Shown here: piece after piece, positions 1 to 8,700 of the stretch
How the letters are laid out: each line of letters opens with the position of its first letter
Numbering within the stretch: position 1 is the stretch's first letter
DNA from: Chitinophaga pinensis
GTDB lineage: Bacteria > Bacteroidota > Bacteroidia > Chitinophagales > CAIOSU01
Direction: 5' to 3'
DNA length: 64,000 nt
Assembly (NCBI GenBank): GCA_945901065.1
Contig: CAMDKI010000007.1
Span: 62,001-126,000 of the forward strand
The notes under the pieces: model-generated
The model's database searches: none
Told to the model about the DNA's origin: nothing
What the model saw: only the letters and a program-made list of their open reading frames with translations
Translations under genes and position numbers: made by a program

Positions 1-2
1 CC

Positions 3-404
3 AATTTGCTTTACGATTGTTTTTTTAAGACCCCATCAAAGACCATTTTTCTAACGGAAAACCAAGTTTCAAGGTTTTATAATTTCAATGAAAGCACTTT
101 AGAATCATCTTTATCGATTGACTCTAGTGGAGTTCTTGATTTAGGAATGTTTGATGCCGCATATTCTGGAAGTATTTGGATAAGCAATACTGAGACCTTG
201 GAAGAAATTCACAGCCTCGCACATTCGCCTAATACCATTACACTTCGCCCAATTTCTGGACATACATTAACATTAAGTGGAACCAGCAGCCAAATTAAGT
301 TCGCTTCAGGAATTGTAAATCAGCCGATAGATGGCATTAATGGAGGGTTTGTTGTTTTTCAAAAAGGGGCATCATTAGTTGTTACACAGTTATATCCTGG
401 ATAA
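3..404 (+). CDS. 3' end of an unidentified protein, possibly phage-related
   Basis: The reading frame is open to the left edge of the window, so only the last ~134 residues are visible and the real start lies outside; the first TTG at position 6 should not be read as a start. The visible part is Ser/Thr/Gly-rich and beta-prone with no membrane segment, which would suit the C-terminus of a tail or other structural protein, but I recognise no family. Its base composition is more AT-rich than the genes that follow. It ends 24 bp before a small membrane protein and a holin, and that neighbourhood is the only reason to suspect a phage origin. Confidence 0.55.
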   Translation, partial: NLLYDCFFKTPSKTIFLTENQVSRFYNFNESTLESSLSIDSSGVLDLGMFDAAYSGSIWISNTETLEEIHSLAHSPNTITLRPISGHTLTLSGTSSQIKFASGIVNQPIDGINGGFVVFQKGASLVVTQLYPG

Positions 405-428
405 CCCCCTAAACCCCAAAAAATCCAA

Positions 429-629
429 ATGCACAAGGTCACTATTTTTCTCCGGGAGCACCCGGGGTGGGGGATGTTTTCGTCGGTGGGTGGGGCGCTG
501 CAAACGCTTATGGATACTTCCACCCCCGTATTGCAATACTTGGCGCTTATTATCGGTATCGGTATTGGCATCATTACTTTGATTACCAAAATCAAAGAGC
601 TCCGCCGCAACTCAACCCGCAACTCGTAA
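429..629 (+). CDS. Small single-span membrane protein next to holin
   Basis: A 66-residue protein with one strongly hydrophobic segment (about residues 36-56, rich in Leu, Ile and Gly) followed by a basic tail. Its position directly before a 3-TM holin suggests a phage lysis-module accessory such as a small holin or antiholin, which is inference only. An internal ATG at 474 (Met16) is an alternative start. The last residues (NSTRNS) and the stop codon are encoded by a 7-bp tandem repeat, so the C-terminus was probably added or altered by repeat growth. Confidence 0.5.
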   Translation: MHKVTIFLREHPGWGMFSSVGGALQTLMDTSTPVLQYLALIIGIGIGIITLITKIKELRRNSTRNS

Positions 630-694
630 CTCGCAACTCGCAACTCGCAACCCGAAACCCGCAACTCGTAACTCGCAACCCGCAACCCGTAACC
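608..694. repeat. Heptamer tandem array (CAACTCG type)
   Basis: From 620 to 694 there are about 10.7 copies of a 7-bp unit, mostly CAACTCG, TAACTCG or CAACCCG, and 608-619 holds a degenerate copy. The array covers the 3' end of the small membrane gene (stop at 627-629) and the whole spacer up to 4 bp before the holin start at 699. It resembles the short tandemly repeated intergenic sequences seen in many Bacteroidota and cyanobacteria. Confidence 0.85.
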
Positions 695-698
695 AAAC

Positions 699-1166
699 AT
701 GTCTATTATACCCAAACTGATAGCTGGGGCCGCTACCGAATTGGTAGATGCCACTGGCAATGCACTAGATAAACTCATTACCAACGAACCCGAGCGCCTT
801 GCTGCCCGAAAGGAGATAAGCGAGGTGATATTGAAAAACCTAGGCGAACTAGCCAGCTACCAGCGCGATGTGCTGAACACGGAGCTGCAAGGCACCAAAC
901 TACAGCGCAACTGGCGCCCACTAGTTATGTTGGCGTTTGCGTTTATTATCGTGTTTCATTACTTTATACAGCCCGTGCTGGGGTTTTGGTTTGCCATGCC
1001 CACCATTGAGTTGCCCGAGCGTTTTTGGGGCCTACTAGAGCTGGGCTTGGGCGGCTACGTTATTGGCCGTTCCATTGAGAAAGTAGCAACTACCGTTACC
1101 GATAACTTGGATTTGTCTAAAATGACGAGGCGGCAACGAAGAAGGCAGGAGCAAAATAAGGCATAA
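699..1166 (+). CDS. Holin of the 3-TM gene-transfer-agent type
   Basis: A 155-residue protein matching the layout of the GTA_holin_3TM family, small membrane proteins that permeabilise the inner membrane so that phage or GTA lysis enzymes reach the cell wall. The N-terminal third is an amphipathic helix region (LIAGAATELVDATGNALDKL, then a charged segment to residue ~65). Hydrophobic segments follow at about residues 70-97 and 108-125, and the basic tail ends RRQRRRQEQ. ATG at 699 lies just past the heptamer array. With the terminase at 3775 it marks a phage or GTA-like relic. No endolysin is visible nearby. The assignment rests on family resemblance, not on a search. Confidence 0.7.
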   Translation: MSIIPKLIAGAATELVDATGNALDKLITNEPERLAARKEISEVILKNLGELASYQRDVLNTELQGTKLQRNWRPLVMLAFAFIIVFHYFIQPVLGFWFAMPTIELPERFWGLLELGLGGYVIGRSIEKVATTVTDNLDLSKMTRRQRRRQEQNKA

Positions 1167-1197
1167 AAAAACCGGCGCGATGACCAATCGCGCCGGT
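1165..1197 (-). terminator. Intrinsic terminator of the FISUMP gene
   Basis: A perfect 11-bp stem, ACCGGCGCGAT (1171-1181) with ATCGCGCCGGT (1187-1197), and a 5-nt loop. Read on the minus strand it is followed by seven T residues (complement of 1165-1171), the classical rho-independent form. It lies about 55 bp beyond the minus-strand stop at 1253. Because it also sits just after the holin stop on the plus strand, it may act in both directions, though there is no T-run on that side. Confidence 0.85.
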
Positions 1198-1252
1198 GCA
1201 AACAACCAAACGTAATGAAACCAGATATGAAGGTGTGCTCGCCGGAGTGGTC

Positions 1253-1813
1253 TTATTCTCCTTTGGGCAGGTCTTTAACGCATCTACAGCTCAAGCCACG
1301 GTCAACTGCCGCATAGCCTTCAATCACCATGGGGCTAAAGCTCTTTATTTCTCTTATAAACACTTGTTTTGGGTTCATTGGGCTTGAGGTCCAGTAAGCG
1401 GTTTCGCTGCCTTCGGCCTTAAACTCTTCGGTGTTCTCCACCTTAAAACCGCCATACACGGCATTAAAACCAATATCGCCGCCTGGTTTTAGTTTTAGTG
1501 CGGCAAGTTTTACGCTGCCCAGTGTGGCAACCATAGTCTCCCAATCGGCGTTAGTGGGCAAGCGCCAACCTTCGCCAATGCGCGAGCAGGCAAGCGTGGC
1601 CAACTCGTAATTATATAGGCGGCCATATTTTTTGCAGTTCAAAGGGTCGTTGTTGTAGCACCACGAGCCGGCATAGGGCACGTTTACGTTTTCGGCAAGC
1701 CAAAGTTGGTTGCCAATTTGTATGGTTTTAGGTGCTGGCTTGTTTTGCGGCGCAAACGACGCAATAAGCAATGCCAAAGTGCTGATAACAGCCAAACTCA
1801 TCAATCGCAACAT
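1253..1813 (-). CDS. Secreted FISUMP-domain protein
   Basis: The protein has an N-terminal signal peptide and a single Fib_succ_major (FISUMP) domain, recognised by the run IGNQLWLAENVN, a Cys-rich YGRLYNY segment, EGWRLPTNADWE and a YWTSS motif. These C-type-lectin-like domains are common on the surface of Bacteroidota and Fibrobacter; their ligands are mostly unknown. I prefer the ATG at 1813 (MLRLMSLAVIS) because it gives a normal signal peptide. ATG at 1837 and TTG at 1840 are possible upstream starts. There is no T9SS domain and no lipobox. Four Cys in the domain probably form disulfides in the periplasm or outside. Confidence 0.8.
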   Translation of the reverse strand: MLRLMSLAVISTLALLIASFAPQNKPAPKTIQIGNQLWLAENVNVPYAGSWCYNNDPLNCKKYGRLYNYELATLACSRIGEGWRLPTNADWETMVATLGSVKLAALKLKPGGDIGFNAVYGGFKVENTEEFKAEGSETAYWTSSPMNPKQVFIREIKSFSPMVIEGYAAVDRGLSCRCVKDLPKGE

Positions 1814-1938
1814 AACTGTGTAAGGGTTCAGTTGCATCAAATATCGCTATACAAATGGCGTACATGCAAGCTTTGCTCGCAGTAGATGCCAACGGATGGC
1901 ATGGTTTTTTCGTTAAAGTGTAGGGTATTTTATACAGT

Positions 1939-2373
1939 TTAGGCTGCAAAGGTATGTACTGCCTCTGTTTGGCTCGGTTGGAAACGTCCGCTCCAATGCA
2001 AAGCGCCCTCTGGCGAATTGAAATAGCGGGTTGGGCAACCCGGGTGTTGGAACAAAAGTGATAGGTTGGCCACCATTTTGCCATACGGCGAGGCAATAAT
2101 CATGGCCATGCAAAGGTTGTGGTTATCGGTTCGGGTACTAATGAAATGTAGCTTGGCACTGGTTTCAATGCTTGCTATTTGGGTTAGGTCAACCACTACG
2201 GGGCGGCTGGTATACCGCGACAGGCCACTGATGGTCTCCATCAATTTTTGGGCTTCGCGGTACCGAATGTGGGTGCCGTTGTCAATGGTTACTTGTACTA
2301 TGCCATCGTCGCGTAGCCAAATGCGGCCAAACTCAAGCAATACTTCAATGCGCGAAACGTTTTCCATAGCCAT
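1939..2373 (-). CDS. SpoIIAA/STAS-like single-domain protein
   Basis: A cytosolic protein of ~144 residues. It shows the pattern of a family widespread in Bacteroidota: an N-terminal strand (RIWLRDDGIVQVTI), a helix (REAQKLMETISGLS), then a strand with VVVDLTQI, the alpha/beta order of SpoIIAA/STAS folds. Such proteins are usually annotated as hypothetical or STAS/SEC14-like, and no enzymatic residues are apparent. ATG at 2373 (MAMENVSR) or 2367 is a better start than the upstream TTG at 2403. The gene is transcribed divergently from the Cys-rich protein at 2471. A partner-switching role would be speculation. Confidence 0.6.
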   Translation of the reverse strand: MAMENVSRIEVLLEFGRIWLRDDGIVQVTIDNGTHIRYREAQKLMETISGLSRYTSRPVVVDLTQIASIETSAKLHFISTRTDNHNLCMAMIIASPYGKMVANLSLLFQHPGCPTRYFNSPEGALHWSGRFQPSQTEAVHTFAA

Positions 2374-2422
2374 CGGGTTTGTATTCAATATATACGCAAA
2401 CAATGGGTTTTAGTTTATTGTT

Positions 2423-2452
2423 TTTGCTAATCGTCCTTTTGCCTTACTTTTA
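2423..2452 (+). promoter_or_regulatory. Candidate Bacteroidota-type promoter
   Basis: TTTG at 2423-2426 and TACTTTTA at 2445-2452 are separated by 18 bp, close to the phylum consensus of TTTG and TAnnTTTG (last base differs). It lies 18 bp before the ATG at 2471, so the leader would be very short. Confidence 0.4.
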
Positions 2453-2470
2453 TGCTATAAGCGTGCAACT

Positions 2471-3094
2471 ATGAATAATGATTTTGAAGATTTTGAGGAA
2501 GAGCAAGAAGCAGAGGAGTTCCCGAAGCTGGTAGCTATACCCAAAGAGTTTTATTCGGAAGCCACGGGCAAGCCATTTGAGTGCTGCAGCGTATGCGAGA
2601 AGGGCTTGTTGCAGCCCGAAACCTGGTATATGGTAGAGAAGGCCGTGAAACGCTATGTGAAGTACAACGTGCAGGACATTATTTTTGAGTACGCCATTTG
2701 TATGGAGTGCCATGCCGAAATGGAAGCACGCCTCTCCACGGAATCGAAGCAGAACATGCAGGAGTATATGCGCACCCATGCCGATTTAGAAGCCCGTGCC
2801 GATGCTTTTTACGACCGCGAAGACTTTGATGTGAATAGCTGGATAGGGCAATGCGCCGTTACCGGTGTGCCACGCGCCGAGCTTACCGAATACCAAATGG
2901 TGGCATCGTTTAACGGCGATAAAATGGCCTATACCTTAATGCCTCTAATTTTAGGCATGAAGGCGCTGGACGAGATGGTGCAGCTACTATCCAACAAGAG
3001 CTTGGATGAGCTAAACGACTTTAAAGACCGCATAACCGGTATGCCACCCGATTTGCGGGAACTATTTAAGGAAAGCAAGTTTGTAATGATTTAA
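2471..3094 (+). CDS. Conserved-looking cytosolic protein with a possible Cys4 metal site
   Basis: A 207-residue protein of unknown function. It has a very acidic N-terminus (residues 1-20) and two Cys pairs, CCSVC (residues ~38-42) and CMEC (~77-80), spaced as in a zinc-binding knuckle, with a further lone Cys in the C-terminal half (near residue 128). The C-terminal half is helical with a short motif GMPPDLRELF near the end. No signal peptide or membrane segment is seen. It has its own promoter-like sequence and is followed 40 bp later by a lipoprotein gene. I do not recognise the family. Confidence 0.65.
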   Translation: MNNDFEDFEEEQEAEEFPKLVAIPKEFYSEATGKPFECCSVCEKGLLQPETWYMVEKAVKRYVKYNVQDIIFEYAICMECHAEMEARLSTESKQNMQEYMRTHADLEARADAFYDREDFDVNSWIGQCAVTGVPRAELTEYQMVASFNGDKMAYTLMPLILGMKALDEMVQLLSNKSLDELNDFKDRITGMPPDLRELFKESKFVMI

Positions 3095-3113
3095 GCAATT
3101 TGCTTAACAATCT

Positions 3114-3121
3114 TAGATTTG
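3114..3121 (+). promoter_or_regulatory. TAnnTTTG -7 element
   Basis: TAGATTTG matches the Bacteroidota -7 consensus exactly and ends 13 bp before the lipoprotein ATG at 3135. No TTTG is found at the expected -33 distance, so this is a partial match. Confidence 0.3.
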
Positions 3122-3134
3122 AACCCACCCTAAC

Positions 3135-3659
3135 ATGAAAACACTACTTTATACTTTTGCCATACTGGCTATGGCTTTTGCTGCGTGCAACTTTGGGGGC
3201 AATGGCGCCGATGCGCCAGTTGCTGCCAACCAAACCGATACCTCGGCGGCTCAGGGCACCGGTGCAGGCACCAACGATCCAAACGAGCTGCCAGTTGCCA
3301 AGCTTTCAGGAACAAAACAGGAAGAAGTAGCTAGCCTAGAATTGATAGTAACCACCACGCCCGGCATGAAGGTGGAAGACCTGGAAACCTTTCTGCTGGT
3401 ATGCGATAGCGAGGTGGTAAAAGATGCCAAGTGCTTTACCATGGCCGAGTTTAAGGGCATACCCATAACCGATGGCAAAACCAAAGTAAAACTCAATGGC
3501 CGCCCGTTCCATTACGAGCAATTGTTTAATGGGAAAATATTTGTGCTAAAAGGTTTTCTGAAACTTGGCAGCAAATGGTACCGTATTGAGGCCGAAGATA
3601 CCGACCCCACCTGGATTTTCCCATACTTAGCCGTTATGGAGCCTAAAGCTTCGGTATAA
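3135..3659 (+). CDS. Lipoprotein of unknown function
   Basis: A 174-residue protein with a signal peptide and lipobox ending MAFAAC, so Cys18 is the likely lipidation site. A low-complexity Gly/Ala/Asp/Thr linker (about 19-55) tethers a compact domain of ~115 residues (LSGTKQEEV... to the end). The domain is rich in beta strands, with two Cys (CDSEVVKDAKC) that could form a disulfide. The phrase KVKLNGRPFHYEQLF has the look of a small ligand-binding beta domain, but no family is recognised. It stands alone between the Cys-rich protein and the terminase. Confidence 0.65.
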   Translation: MKTLLYTFAILAMAFAACNFGGNGADAPVAANQTDTSAAQGTGAGTNDPNELPVAKLSGTKQEEVASLELIVTTTPGMKVEDLETFLLVCDSEVVKDAKCFTMAEFKGIPITDGKTKVKLNGRPFHYEQLFNGKIFVLKGFLKLGSKWYRIEAEDTDPTWIFPYLAVMEPKASV

Positions 3660-3774
3660 TGCAATAGCCGCTTAGGCATCCAGAAATCTTACATTTTCAT
3701 GCTCCCCTTTTGGCGCGTTTTTGCAGCCATCGGCCTGTGTATTGTCCCTATCCCCAAAACCAATTTGCCTTATC

Positions 3775-4956
3775 ATGACCGAACACATACTTACCAAATA
3801 TCACCCAGCTTTTACCAACCAAAGCCGCTACCTAATGTTAATGGGCGGGGCGGGTAGTGGCAAAAGTTTTTTCGCAGCCCAAAAAATACTCTACCGCATG
3901 AAGGAGGAAACCGGCCATCGGTTTGTGGTGGTGCGTAAGGTGGCCCGCACCATTCGCAATAGCGTTTATCAGCAATTGAAGGATGTAATTTATTTCCATG
4001 GCTGGCAAGACGAGTTTAAATTTTCCGAAAGCAGGCTAGAAATTGAATGTTTGAAAAACGGCAATACCCTTATAACTACAGGCGTAGACGACCCCGAAAA
4101 ACTGAAAAGTCTGGCACAACCTACGGGCATGTGGGTAGAGGAGGCCACTGAGTTGAGCGCAAGGGATTTTAGGCAGCTTGATTTAAGGCTTCGCGGCGAA
4201 ACGGAAACTTATTTGCAAATTATCTGCACCTTCAACCCCATCAGCAAAAAGAATTTTGTCTACCAACAGTTTTATGCACGCGAACCCATAAATACCTTTA
4301 AGTTGATAACTGTTCATTCTGATAACACCAAAGTTGGTGCGGCATTTGGCGAAATGCTGGCCGAAATGAAGGAACTTGACCCCGAATACTACAAAATATA
4401 CGCGCTAGCCGAGTGGGGCGAAAACAGCAATGCCATTATTTACGACTACAAAATCATTAGCCGGATACCCGAAAACGTCACCGAAACGCTGTATGGCCTC
4501 GATTTTGGCTACAACAACCCCTGCGCTATGGTACGCGTGGCTTACTACGAAAAAGACATTTACCTAGAGGAGGCGTTTTACAAGCGCCGACTTACCACAC
4601 CGGCAATGATTGATTTAATGGATAGGCTAGAAATAAGCAAAACCGACAATATATATGCCGATAGTGCCAGCCCCGAAAAGATAAAGGAGATACAACAGGC
4701 CGGATACCACGTAAAGGGTGCCGAAAAGAGCGTGTTTAGTGGCATCGGTAAGGTGAAGGAGTACCGCATACATGTGGTGCAAAATAGTGTGAACGTGCTG
4801 AATGAACTGGATAATTACACCTGGAAGACCGATGCCGAAGGCAACTTGCTCGACGACCCCGTTAAGGACAACGACCACGCCTGCGATGCTATACGCTATG
4901 CCATTTACTCGCACCTGGGCAAACGAAAACCTACTATTTATGGGCACTCGGGGTAG
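3775..4956 (+). CDS. terL: Phage terminase large subunit, PBSX type
   Basis: This is the ATPase/nuclease motor that packages phage or GTA DNA into capsids. With ATG 3775 the protein is 393 residues. It has Walker A GGAGSGKS (24-31), Walker B MWVEEATE (~119-126), and the RNase-H-like nuclease with three spaced Asp residues: LDFGY (D243), YADSA (D296) and HACDAIRYA (D371). All catalytic parts are present and the length is normal, so the gene looks intact. The ORF extends upstream to 3721, but that stretch lacks family similarity. No small terminase, portal or capsid gene is adjacent. The next gene is ruvA, so the gene is stranded from its module. Confidence 0.88.
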   Translation: MTEHILTKYHPAFTNQSRYLMLMGGAGSGKSFFAAQKILYRMKEETGHRFVVVRKVARTIRNSVYQQLKDVIYFHGWQDEFKFSESRLEIECLKNGNTLITTGVDDPEKLKSLAQPTGMWVEEATELSARDFRQLDLRLRGETETYLQIICTFNPISKKNFVYQQFYAREPINTFKLITVHSDNTKVGAAFGEMLAEMKELDPEYYKIYALAEWGENSNAIIYDYKIISRIPENVTETLYGLDFGYNNPCAMVRVAYYEKDIYLEEAFYKRRLTTPAMIDLMDRLEISKTDNIYADSASPEKIKEIQQAGYHVKGAEKSVFSGIGKVKEYRIHVVQNSVNVLNELDNYTWKTDAEGNLLDDPVKDNDHACDAIRYAIYSHLGKRKPTIYGHSG

Positions 4957-5131
4957 CCTAAGTTTGGCTACCGAGTAAACCCCAAACAGCTTGGCATTAA
5001 CTACCTTATCGGCCCCTATGACATATAATAATTGCACTACCTTGGGGCTGCAATCCACCATCTGTCTAATTTATTATCCTTGTGTGCAATATTACGTTGT
5101 AGTGCACTGTTAAAATGTGTTATCAAAATTT

Positions 5132-5139
5132 TACCTTTG
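5132..5139 (+). promoter_or_regulatory. TAnnTTTG -7 element before ruvA
   Basis: TACCTTTG matches the Bacteroidota -7 consensus exactly and ends 23 bp before the ruvA ATG. A TTTG box at the usual upstream distance is not visible. Confidence 0.35.
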
Positions 5140-5162
5140 CCCTGTCTAATTTCAAACTGCCA

Positions 5163-5750
5163 ATGATTGCTTACATAAAAGGTAAGCTTACTGTAAAAAC
5201 ACCCGTATACCTCATTGTTGAGTCTGGCGGAATTGGTTATCAGGTATTTATAAGCCTAAATACCTTCGGCCAGTTGCAAGACAAAGACGAAGCATTGGTG
5301 CATACGTACCTCCATATTACCGAAACAAGCCATACCCTGTATGGTTTTGCCGACGAATTGGAGAAGCAGGTGTTTACCCACTTAATTTCGGTATCGGGCA
5401 TTGGCCCGTCTACCGCTAGGTTGGCATTGTCGTCAATGGTGCCGGGCGAGGTGCAGAAGGCCATCATGCAGGGCAATGTGGTACAGTTGCAAAAAATAAA
5501 AGGCGTTGGGGCCAAGTCTGCACAACGTATTATCTTGGAACTCAAAGACAAGATGATAAAAACCGTTGATGGGGCCGAAATTTTAATGACCAGTGTAGGC
5601 AATACCAATAGAGATGAGGCGTTATCTGCCTTGGTCGCACTAGGTTTCCAGCGCAACCAAGCCGAAAAGGCTGTAGATAAAGTAATAGCAGCGGAGGGAA
5701 AAGACGCTGCCGTAGAGGTTATCATTAAACTAGCACTAAAGGCTTTATAG
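5163..5750 (+). CDS. ruvA: Holliday junction branch migration protein RuvA
   Basis: RuvA binds Holliday junctions as a tetramer and loads the RuvB motor for branch migration during recombinational repair. The 195-residue protein begins with the OB-fold domain (MIAYIKGKL, ESGGIGYQV). Two helix-hairpin-helix motifs follow: VSGIGPSTARLAL (~75-90) and IKGVGAKSAQRIILEL (~110-125). The C-terminal UBA-like domain III (DEALSALVALGFQRNQAEKAV) is the part that contacts RuvB. ATG 5163 matches the family's MI start, and the ORF's upstream part (from 5115) is not conserved. ruvB is not in the window. sprA starts 17 bp after the stop, so the two are probably cotranscribed; ruvA-sprA neighbours are, to my knowledge, common in Bacteroidota. 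Confidence 0.96.
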   Translation: MIAYIKGKLTVKTPVYLIVESGGIGYQVFISLNTFGQLQDKDEALVHTYLHITETSHTLYGFADELEKQVFTHLISVSGIGPSTARLALSSMVPGEVQKAIMQGNVVQLQKIKGVGAKSAQRIILELKDKMIKTVDGAEILMTSVGNTNRDEALSALVALGFQRNQAEKAVDKVIAAEGKDAAVEVIIKLALKAL

Positions 5751-5767
5751 GAATCAGGAAGGGATAA

Positions 5768-8700
5768 GTGATAAGAAGAAGCTACATACTTTCACTCAGT
5801 GCAGTGCTTTTATTTGCCACAGCGGCCATTGGCGCTGGAGGTGCTGTATTGTTATTGGACCCTCCCGGGCCCAACGAGTACTTATTCCCCAATCAATGGA
5901 TAACTTTTGCTGTTGATAGCCCCGACCCAGTAGCCCCGGTAGTGCCCAACGACCCAATAGCCCCAGCAACCACCCCTGGCGATACCAGCAAGCCCATTGA
6001 CTTGGTTTACCCCATCGACGACCGCCAAGGCGACCACCTAACAGGGAACAACCCAAACCCGTTTTTGTTGAACGACCCTGCGGCCATAGAAAAGAATGTG
6101 GAGTACGACACCGAAACGGATAGGTTTATCATTACCGAAACCGTAAACGGCATTGCGGTTCGCCCACCGGTGTACATGACCTTTGAAGAGTACTTGAAAT
6201 ATGAAGAAGAGCAAACCCGTCGCGAGTACTACCGCGAAAGGGTTAACTCCATTCAGTTGGTTGAGAAGGACGGTATTATCCCGAAAATCATCCCGAACAA
6301 GGACAAAAAAGGTTTCGGTTTCGGACCCATAGAAATTAAGCCAAGCGGAAACGTAGATATTACCCTGGGCGGCAACGTGCAGAAAATTGATAACCCCATA
6401 CTTACCCAACAGGCCCGTAAGCAAGGTGGTTTCGATTTTGACATGAACATTAACATGAGCGTTACGGGCAACATTGCCGACCTCTTGAAAATTAATTTGA
6501 ACTACAACACGGGTGCCACTTTCGATTTTGAGAACCAAATAAAGCTGAAATACGAAGGCGAGGAAGATGACATTATCAGGAGCATTGAGGCGGGTAACGT
6601 AAGTTGGTCGTTGCCAACATCTTTGATACAGGGCACGCAGAGCTTATTTGGGGTAGCTACCAAATTCCAGTTTGGCCGCTTAACCATCAGCAACGTATTC
6701 TCGCAACAAAAATCGCGCTCACAGAATTTACAGATACAAAACGGGGCGCAAGTGCAGAACTTTGAGGTGTTCAGCGACGAGTATGACGAAAACCGCCACT
6801 ATTTCTTAGCTCAATCTTTCCGAGAAAATTACAACGCGGCTTTGGCCACGCTGCCCAACATTAGCTCTCAAGTACAAGTAACCCGTTTAGAGGTTTGGGT
6901 AACCAACCGCACCGGGGCTACCCAGAACGTAAGAGATATTGTGGCTTTCCAAGATTTGGCGGAGCCTACCCGTATATTCAACCCATTGGTGCTCCCCAAT
7001 GCCGGTAGCGGGCAGCCCAACAACAACTCCAACACGCTTTATGGCACCCTTACCCAAGCGCCGGGTTTCAGAAACATTGACCAAGTAAGTCCCAACCTAA
7101 TAAGCGCGGGCCTAGAACCAACTGTAGACTATGAAAAGGTTTACGCTAGGCAGTTAACCGCATCAGAATATACCTACAACCCAGTACTGGGTTATGTATC
7201 GCTCAACCAAGCCTTGTATCCTGACGAGGTGTTGGCCGTAGCGTTTGAGTACACGTTCAACGGCGAGCTATATAAGGTAGGTGAGTTTGCACAAGACATT
7301 CCGCCCGATTCCATTTCGGCTAGTAAGGTATTGTTCCTTAAAATGTTGAAGGCCACGTCCGTTAGGCCTACCGTGCCTATTTGGGATTTGATGATGAAAA
7401 ACATCTACTCCATCGGGGCTTTCCAGGTAAACCAGGAGGACTTTAGGTTGGAGGTTTTTTATCAAGACCCAGGTGGCGGTTTGAAGCGTTATTTGCCAGT
7501 AGGAAGCCTACAGGGGCAGCCATTGGTGCGTGTGGTAGGGTTAGATAAATTTAACAACCAAGGCGACCCGCAACCCGATGGAGTGTTCGATTTCAGGTCT
7601 GGTATTACCATCAATCCGCTCAATGGGCGTATTATTTTCCCGGTGTTGGAGCCTTTCGGGCAAGATTTGAGAGAGCAGTTTCCGGCCGATGAGCAAACCA
7701 CGGTAGCCGATAACGTAATTTATGATGAGCTTTACGACTCCATAAAAGTAATAGCCCAGCAATACCCACAATACAACCGTTTTGTGCTGAAGGGGCAGTA
7801 CAAATCGTCGGTTTCGTCCGAAATTTCGTTAGGGGCATTCAACGTGCCACAGGGCTCGGTGGTGGTAACCGCTGGTGGCCAGCGCTTGGTCGAGGGGCAA
7901 GACTATACGGTCGATTATTCGCTGGGCAGGGTAAAAATTATAAACGAAGGCGTGCTAAACTCAGGGGTGCCTATCAACGTATCGTTTGAGAACAATACCT
8001 TGTTTGGTTTCCAGCAGCGCACCTTGTTTGGTACTCGTTTAGATTATTGGGTATCCGATAAGTTTTCTATCGGTGCTACCCACATGTTCCTCAAAGAACG
8101 CCCTTTTACGCAAAAAGTAAACATTGGCGACGACCCGATTGCCAACAACATATTCGGGCTCGATTTTAAGTACAACACCGAGTCGCAGTTTCTTACATGG
8201 TTGGTTGATAAGTTGCCGTTTTACAGTACCAAAGAGGTTTCCAGCTTTAGTATTACTGGCGAAATGGCCCACCTGAAACCAGGCCACTCCAAGGCAATTG
8301 GTGCTGCCGGTTTGGTATACATCGACGATTTTGAGGGCAGCAGCAGCAGCTACGATTTGAAGTTTCCTGCTATCAACTGGCGCATGAGCAGCACGCCGTT
8401 GGGCGCTAGCAACAACTTTGAGAGCGATCTTTTTCCAGAAGCACGATTATTCAACGATTTAGCATACGGATACAACCGCGCCAAATTTGCCTGGTACAAC
8501 CTCGACCCCGTTTTCTCAAGCAACATACAAAGCACACCAAGCCACCTTACCAACGACGACAAGAGCAATCATTACGTAAGAGTAGTTATTGAGCAAGAGG
8601 TTTTCCCTAACCGCACACCTACGGTTTCCAACTTCCAGCAAAACCTCGTAACGTTTGACCTTGCTTATTTCCCGAGCGAACGTGGGCAATACAACTTTGA

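Noticed and set aside
359-784. A 141-residue minus-strand frame with repeated ELRVASYELRV-like units
   Set aside because: It is the translation of the 7-bp tandem array plus the antisense of the small membrane gene and holin; the repeat explains the protein pattern.
4627-5061. A 144-residue minus-strand frame opposite the terminase
   Set aside because: It is antisense to the catalytic end of an intact terminase and lacks any recognisable domain.
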